NCBI RefSeq assembly: GCF_905475345.1
Contig: NC_066587.1
Span: forward strand, 17,185,058-17,249,057
Source: Vespula vulgaris
Taxonomy: Eukaryota; Arthropoda; Insecta; Hymenoptera; Vespidae
DNA: 64,000 nucleotides
Direction of reading: 5' to 3'
Part shown: piece by piece, positions 1-12,064 of the stretch
Layout: every line of letters starts with the position of its first letter
How positions within the stretch are numbered: the stretch's first letter is position 1
The notes under the pieces: generated by a model
The model's input: only the letters and a program-made list of their open reading frames with translations
Database searches by the model: none
Told to the model about the DNA's origin: nothing
Program-made: the position numbers and the translations under genes

Positions 1-207
1 CGAAGAAACAATCGTAGAAGGACCTACCCTTTGACAATAAGCAACCCGAGGCGAGGACAAAACGTGCTTTCGCTCGGCACGCTCTCTACTAGCTCGTACG
101 ATTTCGATTCTTATTAGGTGCGATTCTCGAGGATGCTTGCTTTCCCGTTCAATAAAAAGGAACCGAATTGCATAGCGCGAACCTGGCTTGTGTTAGTGAA
201 ACGAACA

Positions 208-208
208 G

Positions 209-249
<41 letters not shown>

Positions 250-274
250 AACAGAGAGAAGGAGAGAAACGGTG
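208..274. repeat. (GAAA)n-(GA)n compound microsatellite
   Basis: GAAA units pass directly into GA dinucleotides and then imperfect GA-rich DNA. The tract is purine-only on the plus strand. Confidence 0.93.
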
Positions 275-589
275 GTGATAAAGAATCATCTCGTGAAAAA
301 GAAGTGCTCTCGATCGTTTTCTCGCGTCTCATAGCTTCAGTCGAACGGAGGATCGGGTAACTTGGATGGTACCCTCTTTACTCCGCAGCCCTTCGAGATC
401 CTCAATTTTCTTATATTCTACCTCATACGTATTCTCTCTCTCTCTTTCTCTCTCTCTTTCTTTTTTACCCTTGGAAGGTACACTCGTGTCCAGCCCCGAG
501 AATACCACCGAGTCTCTTCTTTCGAGAGATCGAGCCGAAAGGTAAGAAAAGCAAAGGAGAGGAGAGAGAACCGGTGAGATAAAGATAGA

Positions 590-596
590 CAGAGAA

Positions 597-646
<50 letters not shown>
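590..646. repeat. (GA)n microsatellite
   Basis: About 55 bases of GA with a few AAAG interruptions. GA repeats are potential GAGA-factor binding sites in insects; no function is shown here. Confidence 0.94.
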
Positions 647-648
<2 letters not shown>

Positions 649-2040
649 CGGCTGAGATGTAACTGGAGAGCACATTACCTGGTATTAAGTCACCGAGATA
701 ACTACCTGCGTGGGAGGCACTGAGCACGAGACACAACTAACATACGACGAAGAAGACGACGAAGAGGAGGACAATAACTACGAGGAGACCGACGAGGATG
801 ACGTAAACGAGGACGTTTCGCAGTTTACCCATCCATTCCCCATTCCTCGAATCCTTCATCCCTTATACGCCCCCTCCACCCCCAAATCTATCTTTTCCAT
901 TTTCTTTTGCTTCGTCTCTTTGAATATTTTTCATCGCTTTTCGCGTTTTATCCTACGACGAAAGAAAAAGATACAGAAGAGGGACTAAAGGAAAAGGATT
1001 TATTAAAAGAAAAGAGTACAACTAAAAAAACGAATTCCTTCTTCGTCTTCTACATCAGTCCCCATTCCCTACCTTCATCTCACTTTCTCTACTTACTTAC
1101 TCTTCTCCTTCGAGTTTATATCTCGGCCGAAGAGATAAGCGAATTACGCTCGAAATTGATGATTAATTAAAAGGCTACGACTCGTTTTAACGTCTCGACT
1201 ATATGTTATAAATGATAAGGACCAACCGAGCAGGCCACTCCGCGAGATAAAGATTACGATTGCTGTAATAATTGTTATTTCGTATAATTAAGGATTTTTA
1301 TTATCGTCATCGTCTTAATGTATATATAATAATTTGTACATTAGTGGAAATTATTGATTTACTTGATTCATTCATTCTTTTTTTTTTTTTTTTTTTTGGA
1401 AAAATATTGAAAAGTGAAAAGAAACAGGGTGAGAGAAAGGGGGAGGGGGTGGAAGGAAGAGGAACGAAGAAAAAAGACAGGGATCGAACGTTACGAGAAA
1501 CGAGCCGTCGATACGTCCGGAGACGTATCGGAATTTGCACGTTTATTGTCGCATTAATAATTCATGGGTGTTGCGCAATTTTTAATCAGTTGCCGTCTGC
1601 CATTGATTGATGCTGCCCTTGCGCCCCCACGGGGCTCGAATTTACATACAGAACGAAAAGGAAAAGTATTGACGGCGCTATACGTACACACATTCTCTCT
1701 CTCTCTCTCTCTCTCTCTGTCCTCTCTTTTTTTCTCTCTTTCTTTCTCTTTCAAACAAGCAGCAAAATCCAATCGAGCATCATAACGCCGCGGCCCGTTT
1801 TCTTTCTACCACTGTCAAAGAGTTTCCCCCCACTACTTTTTCGTCCATATTTTCTCTCACTTTTTTAAAAGAATCTCTCTCTCTCCCCCCCCCTTTTCCT
1901 TTCTCATCTCATCTCATCTCGTCTTTCAAATGATCACGCGAAGAAGCAAACAAATCGGTCGTGGCTCAGCAGAGTGAGGCTTTTTATTAAAAAATTTTTA
2001 TTGCACCTTCTTCGTTTTCCTCTTCTTCGTCCTCGTCGAT

Positions 2041-2041
2041 A

Positions 2042-2080
<39 letters not shown>

Positions 2081-2093
2081 GCGTCATCGTCGT
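2041..2093. repeat. (CGT)n trinucleotide array
   Basis: About 16 CGT/CAT units, mostly perfect. A frame across it reads Arg/His-rich on the plus strand, but there is no sign that it is translated. Confidence 0.94.
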
Positions 2094-3062
2094 ACGCGAA
2101 AGCAGCATCCATTCGTTCGAAAAACCTGTTTGCTCTTGCCACCACCATATCGCTTCCTTTCACAGGAGATATTGCTTTACAATACTATATTATATTGCAC
2201 GGTATGTCGAATTTTGCCTGTTTGGATTTAACGAGACTCGCCCGGGGATCGGCGATCCTACGTAGGTATGTACACACATATATAACATTGTGTGTACATA
2301 CGTTAAAAGCGCGTGCGCGCATGCGTTACGAGTCCTCTCGTTTGAGGAACGACTTTTACCTTCTCCCCTCTCTCCTCTCTCTCTCCTCTCCCCTTCTTTT
2401 TCCACTTGTAGGCATTACTCATGCCTCAGGGATGAGTAATTTTGAGGGATGCCGCGCAAATTTTTCTGCGCGATTATTCTTCAACCGATCGCGGGACGTA
2501 TTTTTGTTTCCAATCTTTTTTTCTCCTTCTCTGAGACTCTATCTTTCTTTCTCTTTTTCTTTCTTTCTTTTTCTTCTTCTTTTTTTCTTTATTTTTTCTT
2601 CTTTTCTCGTCGTTTTATAATCTGTTTTTATATGTACAACGTACCGGGACGCTTCCGAAAGATTTTCTTTCAGTATATTGTAAATGGAATTACTCGATAA
2701 TAATAATATGATAATTGGAATCGAAAAAAAAGAAGAAGAAAAGGAGACAAATAAAAAAAAAGGGTGAAGAACGAGAAAAAAAAATAAATCGTAGGATATA
2801 TTCCGTAGTAAGGCTTATTAATGTTAAGAACTTGTTCGGTCAATTAGCCGGGACCAATCGATTCTTTCCATTCGTTTACACGTAGAAATAAATCGAGAAT
2901 TCTGACGAGTCTCGGCCAAGCAATCATCCGAAAACCAACCGGGACCGATCCGATTGCTTCCACTTATTTACACTGAAAAGTGACTGGAGGATCGACCGAC
3001 GAGTTGCACCGAGGCGAAAATTAAAAAACAAAAAAAAATAAAACGAGGGTGAGTGAGAGAGC

Positions 3063-3085
3063 GGGCGGGTGGGGGGTGGGAGGGG
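3063..3085 (+). other. G-quadruplex motif
   Basis: Five G runs (3, 3, 6, 3 and 4 Gs) are separated by single-base loops on the plus strand. This matches the strict intramolecular G-quadruplex pattern with very short loops, a form known to be stable in vitro. Confidence 0.75.
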
Positions 3086-3236
3086 AGAGGAAAGAGGGAG
3101 GAAGGAAAAAGATCGAAGCATCGATCATCGCTCGAAAGTCATCGGATTCAAATCTGCCAGTGGTTTTTTAAAGAGAGCTCGTTTCGGCGAGCACCGCGGG
3201 AGCTGAGGGAAAAGGGTGGGTGGTAGGGGAAGAAGA

Positions 3237-3276
3237 GAGTGTGTGTGTGAGAGAGAGAAAGTGTGTGCGTGCGTGC

Positions 3277-3307
<31 letters not shown>

Positions 3308-3310
3308 TGA
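3237..3310. repeat. (GT)n/(GA)n compound repeat
   Basis: Alternating blocks of GT, GA, GTGC and GA, about 74 bases long. Confidence 0.93.
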
Positions 3311-3604
3311 GAAGGAAGAAGGAACGGCAGTTAATTGTCGGTTAGACTTCTTGCCGGAGCTTTAATTTTTTACCTACCCCTTCCTGAAAGATCGGCGATT
3401 CGACGGAACGCACGGTTGGCTTGAAAACTATCCTCTCTTCTCACACACTCGTCGTTTCAGTGCAAGCGGTTCATTATCATTCGTTTATTTGCGGTAGTAT
3501 CTCACGAGTAAATGCCTCGCGGGTCCCGTCCCTCTCGATTTTTCTTCTCTCATCGACATTTATCGTTTGTCTTTTGCACCCCTTACCACCTATCCTCTCG
3601 CAAA

Positions 3605-3774
3605 TATACCTATATATACATACGTATACGCGTACATACATAGATATATATGCGTGTACGTTTACCTACGGTACATAATAATATTATACGTGTATATATA
3701 TTCTATGTAAATAAATATATATACATACATACATATATATATATAAATATATTATGTAATATATATATATATTT
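3605..3774. repeat. TA/TACA-rich tract
   Basis: About 170 bases of imperfect TATA, TACA and TAAATA units. It is almost pure A/T with scattered C and G. Confidence 0.85.
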
Positions 3775-3853
3775 TTGAACTTTTTTTCACGATATAAATA
3801 TAAAGCGCATGCTTCGTAGGTGTAGACACCAAAGCATTAATCCTGGACAAGAA

Positions 3854-3877
3854 AGCCAGCCAGCCAGCCAGCCAGCC
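3854..3877. repeat. (CCAG)n array
   Basis: Six tandem AGCC units. A second, longer CCAG-rich array occurs near 62.25 kb. Confidence 0.93.
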
Positions 3878-4211
3878 GTACATTCGTTGTCCATCGTTCT
3901 CGCGGTGCTTCGGTTCCCTTTGCAAAAACACGTTGGAATTCTAGCACGGGATCGACAAATCCCCCTCTCCTACTCCCGTTGCCATATCCTCCCTTCTATG
4001 TTCTTTCTCTCTCTCTCTCTCTTTCTCTTCTTCTTTCAATCTTTCTCTTTCTCTCTTTCTCCCTTTTTCTCTCAACGATCCAAATCACCGTTAAAGCGAA
4101 CGGCTAAGTCCTTAAGTTACTGAGCATAACCGTCTGAACGGCGTGTACGAAGTAAAGTTTATGGCACGATAAATTATTGTTTCGGGATCTCATTGTATGG
4201 ACGGGCGGGTG

Positions 4212-4253
4212 CATACGTACGTACGTACGCATGCATGCATGCATGCACGCATG
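4212..4253. repeat. Self-complementary (ACGT)n-(GCAT)n tract
   Basis: Tandem ACGT followed by tandem GCAT units. Each unit is its own reverse complement, so the whole stretch can fold back on itself, and its alternating purine-pyrimidine pattern could adopt Z-form DNA. Confidence 0.88.
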
Positions 4254-4486
4254 TTCATTGCTACGATACTTCGCGGAACGATACGGTTCACTATTGGATA
4301 CCGTTATCGACGGAAGCTGGAATAGCTCGGTTCGATTAGTTTATACGTCGAATAAAAGCTTTTACGTCCAAGGTACGAATAATTTCATATGACAATGCAC
4401 GTATATATACACTTATGTATATGTAGGTACTATACTAACTTCCCTTCTTTCTTAACGCGTGTGTATATATATATATATATATCTTA

Positions 4487-4536
4487 TGTTGGACATACAT
4501 ACCTATATATATATATTTAGGTATGTATGTCCAACA
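4487..4536. repeat. Perfect 19-bp inverted repeat (hairpin)
   Basis: The left arm TGTTGGACATACATACCTA (4487-4505) is an exact reverse complement of the right arm (4518-4536), with a 12-base AT loop. It lies just after a (TA)n tract (4461-4482). It could be a folded RNA, a cruciform or the remnant of a small palindromic element. Confidence 0.9.
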
Positions 4537-5213
4537 ACGGTACACACGTGTTCCACGTCATTGAAGTCCGTTGTATTTTCAATGCAGAGTTTTGCATTAC
4601 ACTTGGAATGCACGTCCATGTGACGAGCTTTCATGTCGCTAAGCTTATACGTGTATCTAATATTTCTCTTAAAAGAAGACAACAGAAACGGAATCCGTTC
4701 TGTGTGCACACGTTCGTTTCGTTTTGGAATTTTTGACCGTACGACGTAAATATATTTTCTCGATTTAATTTTCGTGAAACATTACTCGACAAGGTACTAT
4801 TTCATTGTGACAAATAAAATCTTTTGTAGTTTCGTCCTAGAAGATACGTACTTTAATTTCATTTATCAGAACGCAATTATTAGATTTAATTTATTTCGTT
4901 TAATAATTTCAATCAGTTATTACAAGTTTCTGTTGGATGGTATAAATCGTAGTGACGTTAAAGAAATATTTTTTGATTTATTTTCTTAGTATATATTTGA
5001 ATAATTTCTTGGTAGTATCGTAAACTATGCTTGCTTGATACTCTCGTTTCAATCGAGTAATCGATACGCCAGTATCGTGAAATTGAATTTTTTCTTGCGA
5101 CTCTGATGATTAACGTTCTCTATACGTATTTCTCTCTATCTTTCTCTCGAGGTCTCGTTAACGTTCCATGCGGTCCCTTCGGTTAAATCAATGCATATAC
5201 ATATAGATATGTA

Positions 5214-5264
5214 CACACACGTGTATATATATATATTTTATATATATATATATTATATATATAT
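5214..5264. repeat. (TA)n tract
   Basis: Short CA stretch followed by about 50 bases of TA with TTTTA interruptions; almost entirely self-complementary. Confidence 0.9.
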
Positions 5265-6117
5265 AGGAAGGTACAAAGTGTGCGGAAAGCCGTGTCCACG
5301 TTCGAAGGGAAGAACAGTAATATAAACCCAACGACGTGCCATCGGTGCTTCGGACATCAAAGGTGATACGTGCCTGCTGCAGCAACTCAATTAATTATCC
5401 TAACGATGTATATAGAGCTCTGCATTGCAGCTGCAACTCGTCCTTTCGCTTTAATAACGCTTTTGCTTGAAACACGCGTGGCTCTCTTGGGAGTAACTGA
5501 AATCTCGATCATCACTGTTCGAGTTATACCTACTCGATAATAAACTCTTTGCGATAATAGAGAAAATAAGGAGAGAAAAATGAACCAAAGATTTTCGTTT
5601 CTTCTCTCTCTCTCTCTCTCTCTCTTTTTTTCTATCTCTTCCAAAAAAAAAAAAATAAAAAAATAAAAAAAAATGTTTAACATTATACAAGAACGTTTTT
5701 AAAGCACGATTACTTTTATTAAAGTCGGCCATCCGTAATTACTTCTACGCAATCTCTATAAGAAACAAGGGTGAAATAAACGAAGAAGAACGATTGGAAG
5801 AATGAGAATAGAAACAATTATTCACGGAGATGTCTCTTCTAGCGGTTGTGTATCGTCTTGTTACGTAGCCGTCTAAAGTCTTCTTCTCGAGTGTGAAAAG
5901 AAGAAAGATGGCGAAGACAGTGAAGGAAGATATACTCGAGGATAGAAGGAATTACTAGTAAACAGTGGGACGGTTGGTAGAAGATGTTGAAGAAATATGT
6001 AGGTAAGCAGACAATGCACAGAAATTAGAATAAAAAATATTTGGAAGGAGGAACCACGTGTATCAACGTGAAAATATAGAAGAGAGAAGGATATTGAGAA
6101 TACACGTATATATCTAC

Positions 6118-6333
6118 TTTCTCTCTTTCTCTCTCTCTCTTTCTCTCTCTCTCTTTCTTTCTTTTCATCCACGCGAACGCACACATACTGGCTCGCGACT
6201 ATGTTCGTTGGAGACGACGAGAGGAACGAGAGAGCGATTCTCTCCTCCTTCTCCTCCTCTCTCTCTCTCTCTTTCTTTCTCCCTCTCTCTCTCTCTCTCT
6301 CTCACTCTCACTCTCACTCTCTCTTTTTCTCTG
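6118..6333. repeat. Two CT-rich microsatellite blocks
   Basis: CT/CTTT blocks at 6118-6164 and 6240-6333, separated by about 75 bases of unique DNA. The second contains CTCACT hexamers near 6300-6318. Confidence 0.9.
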
Positions 6334-8565
6334 GAGGCTCGAGGCAGGTTCTCAGAAGCTACCGGTGCTTGTGGAATCCGCGTGGAGCTGGATTATACTG
6401 CCAAAGGGTATATTTATCGGGCGAGAATGTATGCAGAAGCGCGGACATCGGCACAAAGGGGCCGCCCTTGCGGATTTAGCCTTGACGCAAACTTCGAGGG
6501 GGACTCACGGATTGAAACCCGGCCGCATCCAGCCCAGAGAGAACCTCTTGGAGTCTCTTCTCTTTCTACCTATATTCTCTCTCTCTCTCTCTCTCTCTCT
6601 TTCATTCGTACTCCTTCGCTTCTGGAGTAATGGATTGCCCAACTTTCCTTCTCGCAAGTATTTTCATCCCTTCTACCCACCCTCTCTTCCTCCTCTTTCT
6701 CTTCCTCCCTCCCTCTTTCCTCCTCTTCATCTCTCTCCTTTACGTGAACGTTGGTACCGCTCCATTCGCATGGAAGATCTATGAATCCTCTCTCTTTCAT
6801 ATTGGATTATCGAATCCGTTTGCCTGTTGCAAAGGTGCCCCGACAAGCACACGCGACGAATTAATATTTCGATGACTCTCTCTCTCTCTTTTTTTTCTTT
6901 TTCTTTTTTTTTCTTTTTCTTTTTCTTTCTCAAAATTCTCACGTGGATATCTAAGCTATGTCCCTTCTTCTTCTTTTTCTTCTTTCTTTCTTTTTTCCTT
7001 GATACAGAAAGTGATAGATAGATAGAGATAAAAAGATAGAGAGAGGGAGAAAGATATTGAAAACTTTTTACGACGAGGTCTGTCGATACGCTACACGATG
7101 TATCCTGGAAACATATTCTATTGATTCAGTCGAATTTATTATTTATAATCTTGTCCGTTTCTCCGTTGAATCCGAAATAAGAAGAACACGGTCTATCCTG
7201 CAGATAATGTTCCGTTAGCGATAAAAATTTCAGTAGTAAATGTATAGCGTACAGACACGTTTCGCGTCCGTCTTCTATCTTCTTTTCTTTTTTCCTTTTT
7301 TCTTTCTTCTACAGATTGAAATCCGGATGAGCATTCGGTGTGCTGACTCTTTTCGAAGTAATGGATCACCCAACTTTCCTTCTTACACGTACATACGATC
7401 GTCGTTACTCGAGTTTATTTAGACACAGAGCGACTAGGTACATCTATGATCCTCTTCCGTCTCTCTTCCTCTCTCTCTCTCTTTTTCTCTCTCTTTCTCT
7501 CTACATCTATCTCCCTCTTTCCCTCCTCCTATCCATCCTCCCTCCTGTTCTCTTCGATCCTTTACTGGGTCCTCTATCGTCGTTTGCTCTTCTCGATGCT
7601 AGTTAACTCCTCGTCTTACTAATATTTAATCGTTTGAACTTGTAAACTCGATTACGCTCGATCGATATAAACTCAGACGACTGGGAATAAGTTTAGCGTT
7701 TATCAGACGCGAGCATTAATAGTTTAACGATAGAACCGATGAGAAACGGCGGAGATCCCTTTGAGAAAGTCAAATTGGATATACGTGGATACGATATTTT
7801 TTTCCCACCTCTTTTTATTCCTTTTTCTTTTTTTCTTCTTTCTTTCTTTCTTTCTTTTTTTTTATCCGACCGCTTGAAATACTGGAAATACTTTTTCCAT
7901 GCAACTAAGCGAACTCGACTTTGCAAACTCGAGAATGCCTTTCTCGAATCGATCCGATTGCGAGTTCCTTCGACAATGCTTCGATCGACACAACTTTCTT
8001 CTTCTTCTTCTTCTCGAACTTTGCTCTCTTTTCCTTTCTCTTTCATTTTCCTTGATTTTTCTTTTTCTCTTTCCTTCGTACATACGCGTGTGTGTGTATT
8101 ATACGTATATACATATCTATCCATAACTTCTTTCCAGAGAACGAAAAAAACTATATCGAACTCCCTTCCATTATTTCATCGTTTAACATTAAAATTGAAT
8201 TATATCGTACGTCTACCTTTCGTTCCTATTCCCCCCTATTCAACCCTTAAAACGACGAATTAAAATTTACGTTCGAATTCGTTCCATTTCCTTGCGCATT
8301 TTCTTTCGTTCTTTTCGAAGAAATGTCACCTTCCAAAAACGACTATCCAGTTGCTATCTATAAGGTTAAAAATATTTTCAAACTGTGGCCGCCATTGGAT
8401 GATCGTCGTTGGCTGCGATAATGTCGTTTCAGGAAAAGTAGTTCCCAATTCGTAGGGACTTCCAAATGCTTTTAGTCCCTTACCGTTCTCTACGTCCTCT
8501 CCGTCTACTCTTTCTCTCCTCTTGTCCCGTTCCTCTTCTCCTTAAACTCCATCAGCCGGTACATC

Positions 8566-8649
8566 ATGGCGTACAACACAGCACGAGCGGGCACTCTCCT
8601 CCCGCATACCATCTTGCAAAAGGTGATCCACTTCTCCTCTGAGCGCATT
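8566..8649 (+). other. Small ORF in a possible exon
   Basis: An ATG with A at -3 and G at +4 opens a 27-residue frame (MAYNTARAGTLLPHTILQKV...) ending in TGA. Ten bases upstream ends a splice-acceptor-like element: a long pyrimidine tract, CTTAAAC as a possible branch point, then CATCAG at 8555. A weak donor (AAAAG|GTGATC) lies inside the frame near 8622. The peptide is not low-complexity and I do not recognise it. In a window full of CT tracts such acceptors arise often by chance. Confidence 0.15.
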
Positions 8650-8673
8650 TGACCCCGTGTACCTTTAAGAAGC

Positions 8674-8790
8674 ACTCCTCTTCTTCCTCCTCCTCCTCCT
8701 CCTCTTTCTTCTTCTCATCTTCCTCCTTCTCTTTCTCCTTTTTTTCTTTCTTCTCTTTCTTCTTTCTTCTACTTCTTCTTCTACTTCTTC

Positions 8791-8822
<32 letters not shown>

Positions 8823-8862
8823 CTTCTTCTTCGTCGTCATCGTCGTCGTCGTCGTTGTCGTC
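8674..8862. repeat. Long TCC/TTC/CGT trinucleotide tract
   Basis: About 190 bases of pyrimidine-rich triplets: TCC, then TTC, then CGT units. Reading frames across it are poly-Ser, poly-Leu or poly-Glu/Asp and show no sign of being real proteins. Confidence 0.93.
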
Positions 8863-10677
8863 TTTTACCTCCAACATCGTATCCAAGACGCGTGCGTCCT
8901 TTATTTTTCCCTTTCATACCCGTAGGCTACCCCTTTTAGCAGTTAATCCCAACGACAAGCTCGTTTCGGGGAATTACGATTTAGCGATCGTCACGGATCA
9001 GCCAAAGGTTTTACAACGATCTCCACTCTCATTGATCCACGATGATCTAGAATGGAGAATGACGGAAGTAGATCACTTGAGAGCATCTTCCTTTTCTTTT
9101 CGTTTTTTCTTTCCTTCCCTTCTTCCTTTACTTCTATCTTCTTTCATTCTATCCTATGAGCATTGTGTCGTTACGAAAGGAGAACGTATAAGAGGTATCT
9201 ACTTTGTGAGGTGTAAGTATATCTTACGGATATGCTAAAGAGGATCGGGAGAGATATTTTCGTTCGTGTGAGAGAAAATCGGCGGAAAGGTGAATGTTCT
9301 TTTCTCCGAGGAGAAAAGAATGAGAAAAGAAGACGAACGTAGAAAAAAAAGAAGAAATGAAGAGAAGGAAAAAGAGAAAAGAATGAGGAGAAAGAGAGAG
9401 TATCTTACGGTGTTTTTATGTAACCAACGGATCTCGTAGTTACAGTAGTTTTTTTTTTCACGTTTGCGAACGTAGAAAGAGAAACGTGTCGTCGTCTATT
9501 TCTTCCTATTAACGATAACGAATCTCATCCCGTTTACCACGGAATCGTTAGTTTATTGAAACTTTCGAGTCGTCGACTATCGAGAACAATGGAAAGCGTG
9601 GTAAGCGTGGTTTTTAAACGAGATATACTACTTTCTAACGATTTGATTCGGACGACGTGAAAAGGAATTGATCAACTTGTGATAAACCCTGAGAATTCGT
9701 AATTTGTAATATTGTAATGTTCGAAGATTCGTTGTATCTATATGGTGGTGTATTTTTGTTTTAACGAAAAGTTCTGTTTGTAGACGGTATGATTTAGGAG
9801 GTTAAGAGAGGCTAAGAATTAATTTCGTTGCTTGTTTTAAACTCTCCGTTTTTCGACCGAAACTTTCAACAACCACATTGGTATAAACAGCCGTATCTAA
9901 GACTGAACTTTGGAAAATCGAATGAAGCTTTCCCTGAGTTATTGTTTGCCCTTACTTTGCTTTTATACAACTTGTTATTTTGTAACCATTGAAAATGATT
10001 TATTTTCCGCTGTTAACTATTGTTTCTATTTGAGAGATACATGTTTTATATATATATATATTTCTCAAGTTCTTTCTCGTTTGGTCGTAAATATGTTTAA
10101 TATTTTATCGTATAAATAATTCACGTTGTTCTGAATGCGATGACTCGATAAAGAGATCCGCGTTTCCCTCTCGGCGATTAATCCTTAATAAGCTTCGCTG
10201 ATCTCCAAGAAAGATCTCGTTTTCACCGAAGTCCCGTTATATAGGGGCATCGGGAATTTCATTGTTCGTATATATATATATGAAACATATAAACACATCT
10301 ATACATATATATTATACAATATACATATATATATATATTTTGTAAGAGTTATTTTTTTCATAATTACAAGGATTTATGAAAATGTTTTCAATGAAATTTT
10401 TTCCAAATGAAAGGATTGTTCGACGTATAAAAGAAATTCATTATACGAACGTTCGTATAAAATTCTAATAGCTTTTAAAAATCTAATAGATTGGAACTCG
10501 TGTCCTCGTTACTCCCACGTAATTTAGAAAGAGAGAAAGAAAAGAAATAAAAATGACGAATCCACGTAAAATGTCTTTGGTATTTCGTGTCCTCTTTCTC
10601 GATTTACGAGGTAAGATGAGATGATGCGGGACCGAGTAGATAGAAAAAAAAAGATAAAAAAGAATAGAAATAAAGAG

Positions 10678-10692
10678 AGATAGATAGATAGA

Positions 10693-10750
<58 letters not shown>
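10678..10750. repeat. (GATA)n-(GA)n microsatellite
   Basis: Four GATA units followed by about 50 bases of perfect GA. Confidence 0.95.
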
Positions 10751-10754
<4 letters not shown>

Positions 10755-11698
10755 AACGAGCGAATTAATCGTAGAAGCTATAAATTCGCGGTCAGGTCCT
10801 AGCGCGCGCATATTTCATGCCTACCTGGCGCGTTTCTATGCGCGCGGAAGGGAATTCGAATGGTTTTTGGGTTGGGTTAAACGCAGAACAGTCTGTGGTG
10901 GGACTATGAAGAACGACTAACTCGATCGAAGGGACTGTCAAATGGCAAACCGAACGAGCGCGAACGAGTTAAAAAAAGAAAAAAATATATATATATATAT
11001 TTCTGTTCGTGCGATGCATATTTTTTCTTTCTTTCTTTTTTGTTTTTTTTTGTAGCTATTATGCGTTATCACATTTACATATTTTTTTCTCTTCTTTTTG
11101 TCTTCTTTTTTTTTTTTTATTATCTTATCTTGCAATCGTTTATTTTATAGACATAAAAGTGTCCATTTTTGTTTGGCTATACGTTTTTCTAATAATCGTT
11201 CTCCTCTCTCTTTCTCTCTTTCTCTTATTTTTTGTTTAATATATATATATATATATAAATTGCACGTTTATTTCTTACTTCGCTATTATATTATCACATT
11301 TACATATTTCTCTCATAATCATTCTTATCTTATTTTTTTTATGGTTTCTATTGTTTCCTTTTTCCTTTTTTTATTTTTTTATATAATGACTAATAAAATA
11401 AATTGCTTACCTACCTTACCTATGCGTTCTCTACGTAACTATTATGTTATCATAATTCACACATTCTTCTCATGATCATTCACCGATCTCGTTACTTTTT
11501 ATCTTTACTTATTCATTCTTCTTTTAATGAATATCGAAATAATTCGCAAGGGATTCATTTTTTCTGCACCCCATATTTCGCGCGTCAATTTCTTCCCTAA
11601 GGAAGTTAGTAGACGATGCGTGTCTAACGGCTGAAATGACTCTCCGGGAATTTATACGCGCGTATACTTAGCATTTATCAACGACGAAGAGCCGACAA

Positions 11699-11730
11699 GG
11701 AGGACGACGAAGACGACGATGACGCCGACA

Positions 11731-11761
<31 letters not shown>

Positions 11762-11787
11762 GAAGGAGGATAAGGAGAATGGGAAGG

Positions 11788-11818
<31 letters not shown>

Positions 11819-11855
11819 AGACGACGAAAACGACGAAAACGATGAAAACGACGAA
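11699..11855. repeat. (GAC)n trinucleotide tract
   Basis: About 157 bases of GAC with GAA and AAC variants and a short GAAGGA interruption. The plus-strand frame reads poly-Thr and the minus-strand frames poly-Val or poly-Arg, as expected from a pure triplet array. Confidence 0.94.
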
Positions 11856-12024
11856 GTGGTTGGAATCTCTCGCTCGAAGGATCAAACGACACGCCACGAT
11901 CGTACGTGCGATCATCTTGCGACCGCGTGCCTCTTGCAGACGGTTTTCCGTGTCGGTGCTTAATGCTCTTAGAACTGCTAGCATCGTCGTTTGGCGGTGT
12001 TACTACCGGAAACGTTGATAAATC

Positions 12025-12064
<40 letters not shown>

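Larger units (their letters stand above)
1..3600. other. Repeat-rich noncoding DNA
   Basis: I see no gene here. Short frames on both strands are low-complexity (Ser-Leu, Arg-Glu, Lys-Glu) translations of GA/CT tracts. Besides the repeats listed separately it holds pyrimidine tracts at 430-461 and 1693-1718 and a poly-T run at 1378-1397. Non-repetitive pieces are short (for example 2800-3000 and 3310-3530). Confidence 0.7.
3601..8475. other. Noncoding DNA with repeats and short unique islands
   Basis: No supported gene. Unique islands include 3900-4000, 4260-4400, 5268-5570, 6340-6560 (GC-rich), 7060-7240 and 8150-8470. CT-rich tracts occur at 6118-6164, 6240-6333, 6572-6602, 6877-7000 and 7440-7520, and GATA units at 7014-7060. 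A 34-base diverged direct repeat lies at 6627 and 7358. Confidence 0.65.
8863..12000. other. Noncoding DNA, partly AT-rich
   Basis: No supported gene. 8880-9080 and 9410-10260 are largely non-repetitive. 10260-10345 and 10984-11000 carry TA/TATA tracts, and 11030-11480 is T-rich. A frame from the ATG at 9922 begins with a signal-peptide-like MKLSLSYCLPLLCFY, but AT-rich DNA produces such runs by chance. GC-richer unique DNA lies at 10795-10970 and 11570-11690. Confidence 0.6.

Noticed and set aside
9922..10119. Signal-peptide-like small ORF
   Set aside because: The hydrophobic start is expected from AT-rich DNA, and the frame continues through a TA repeat.
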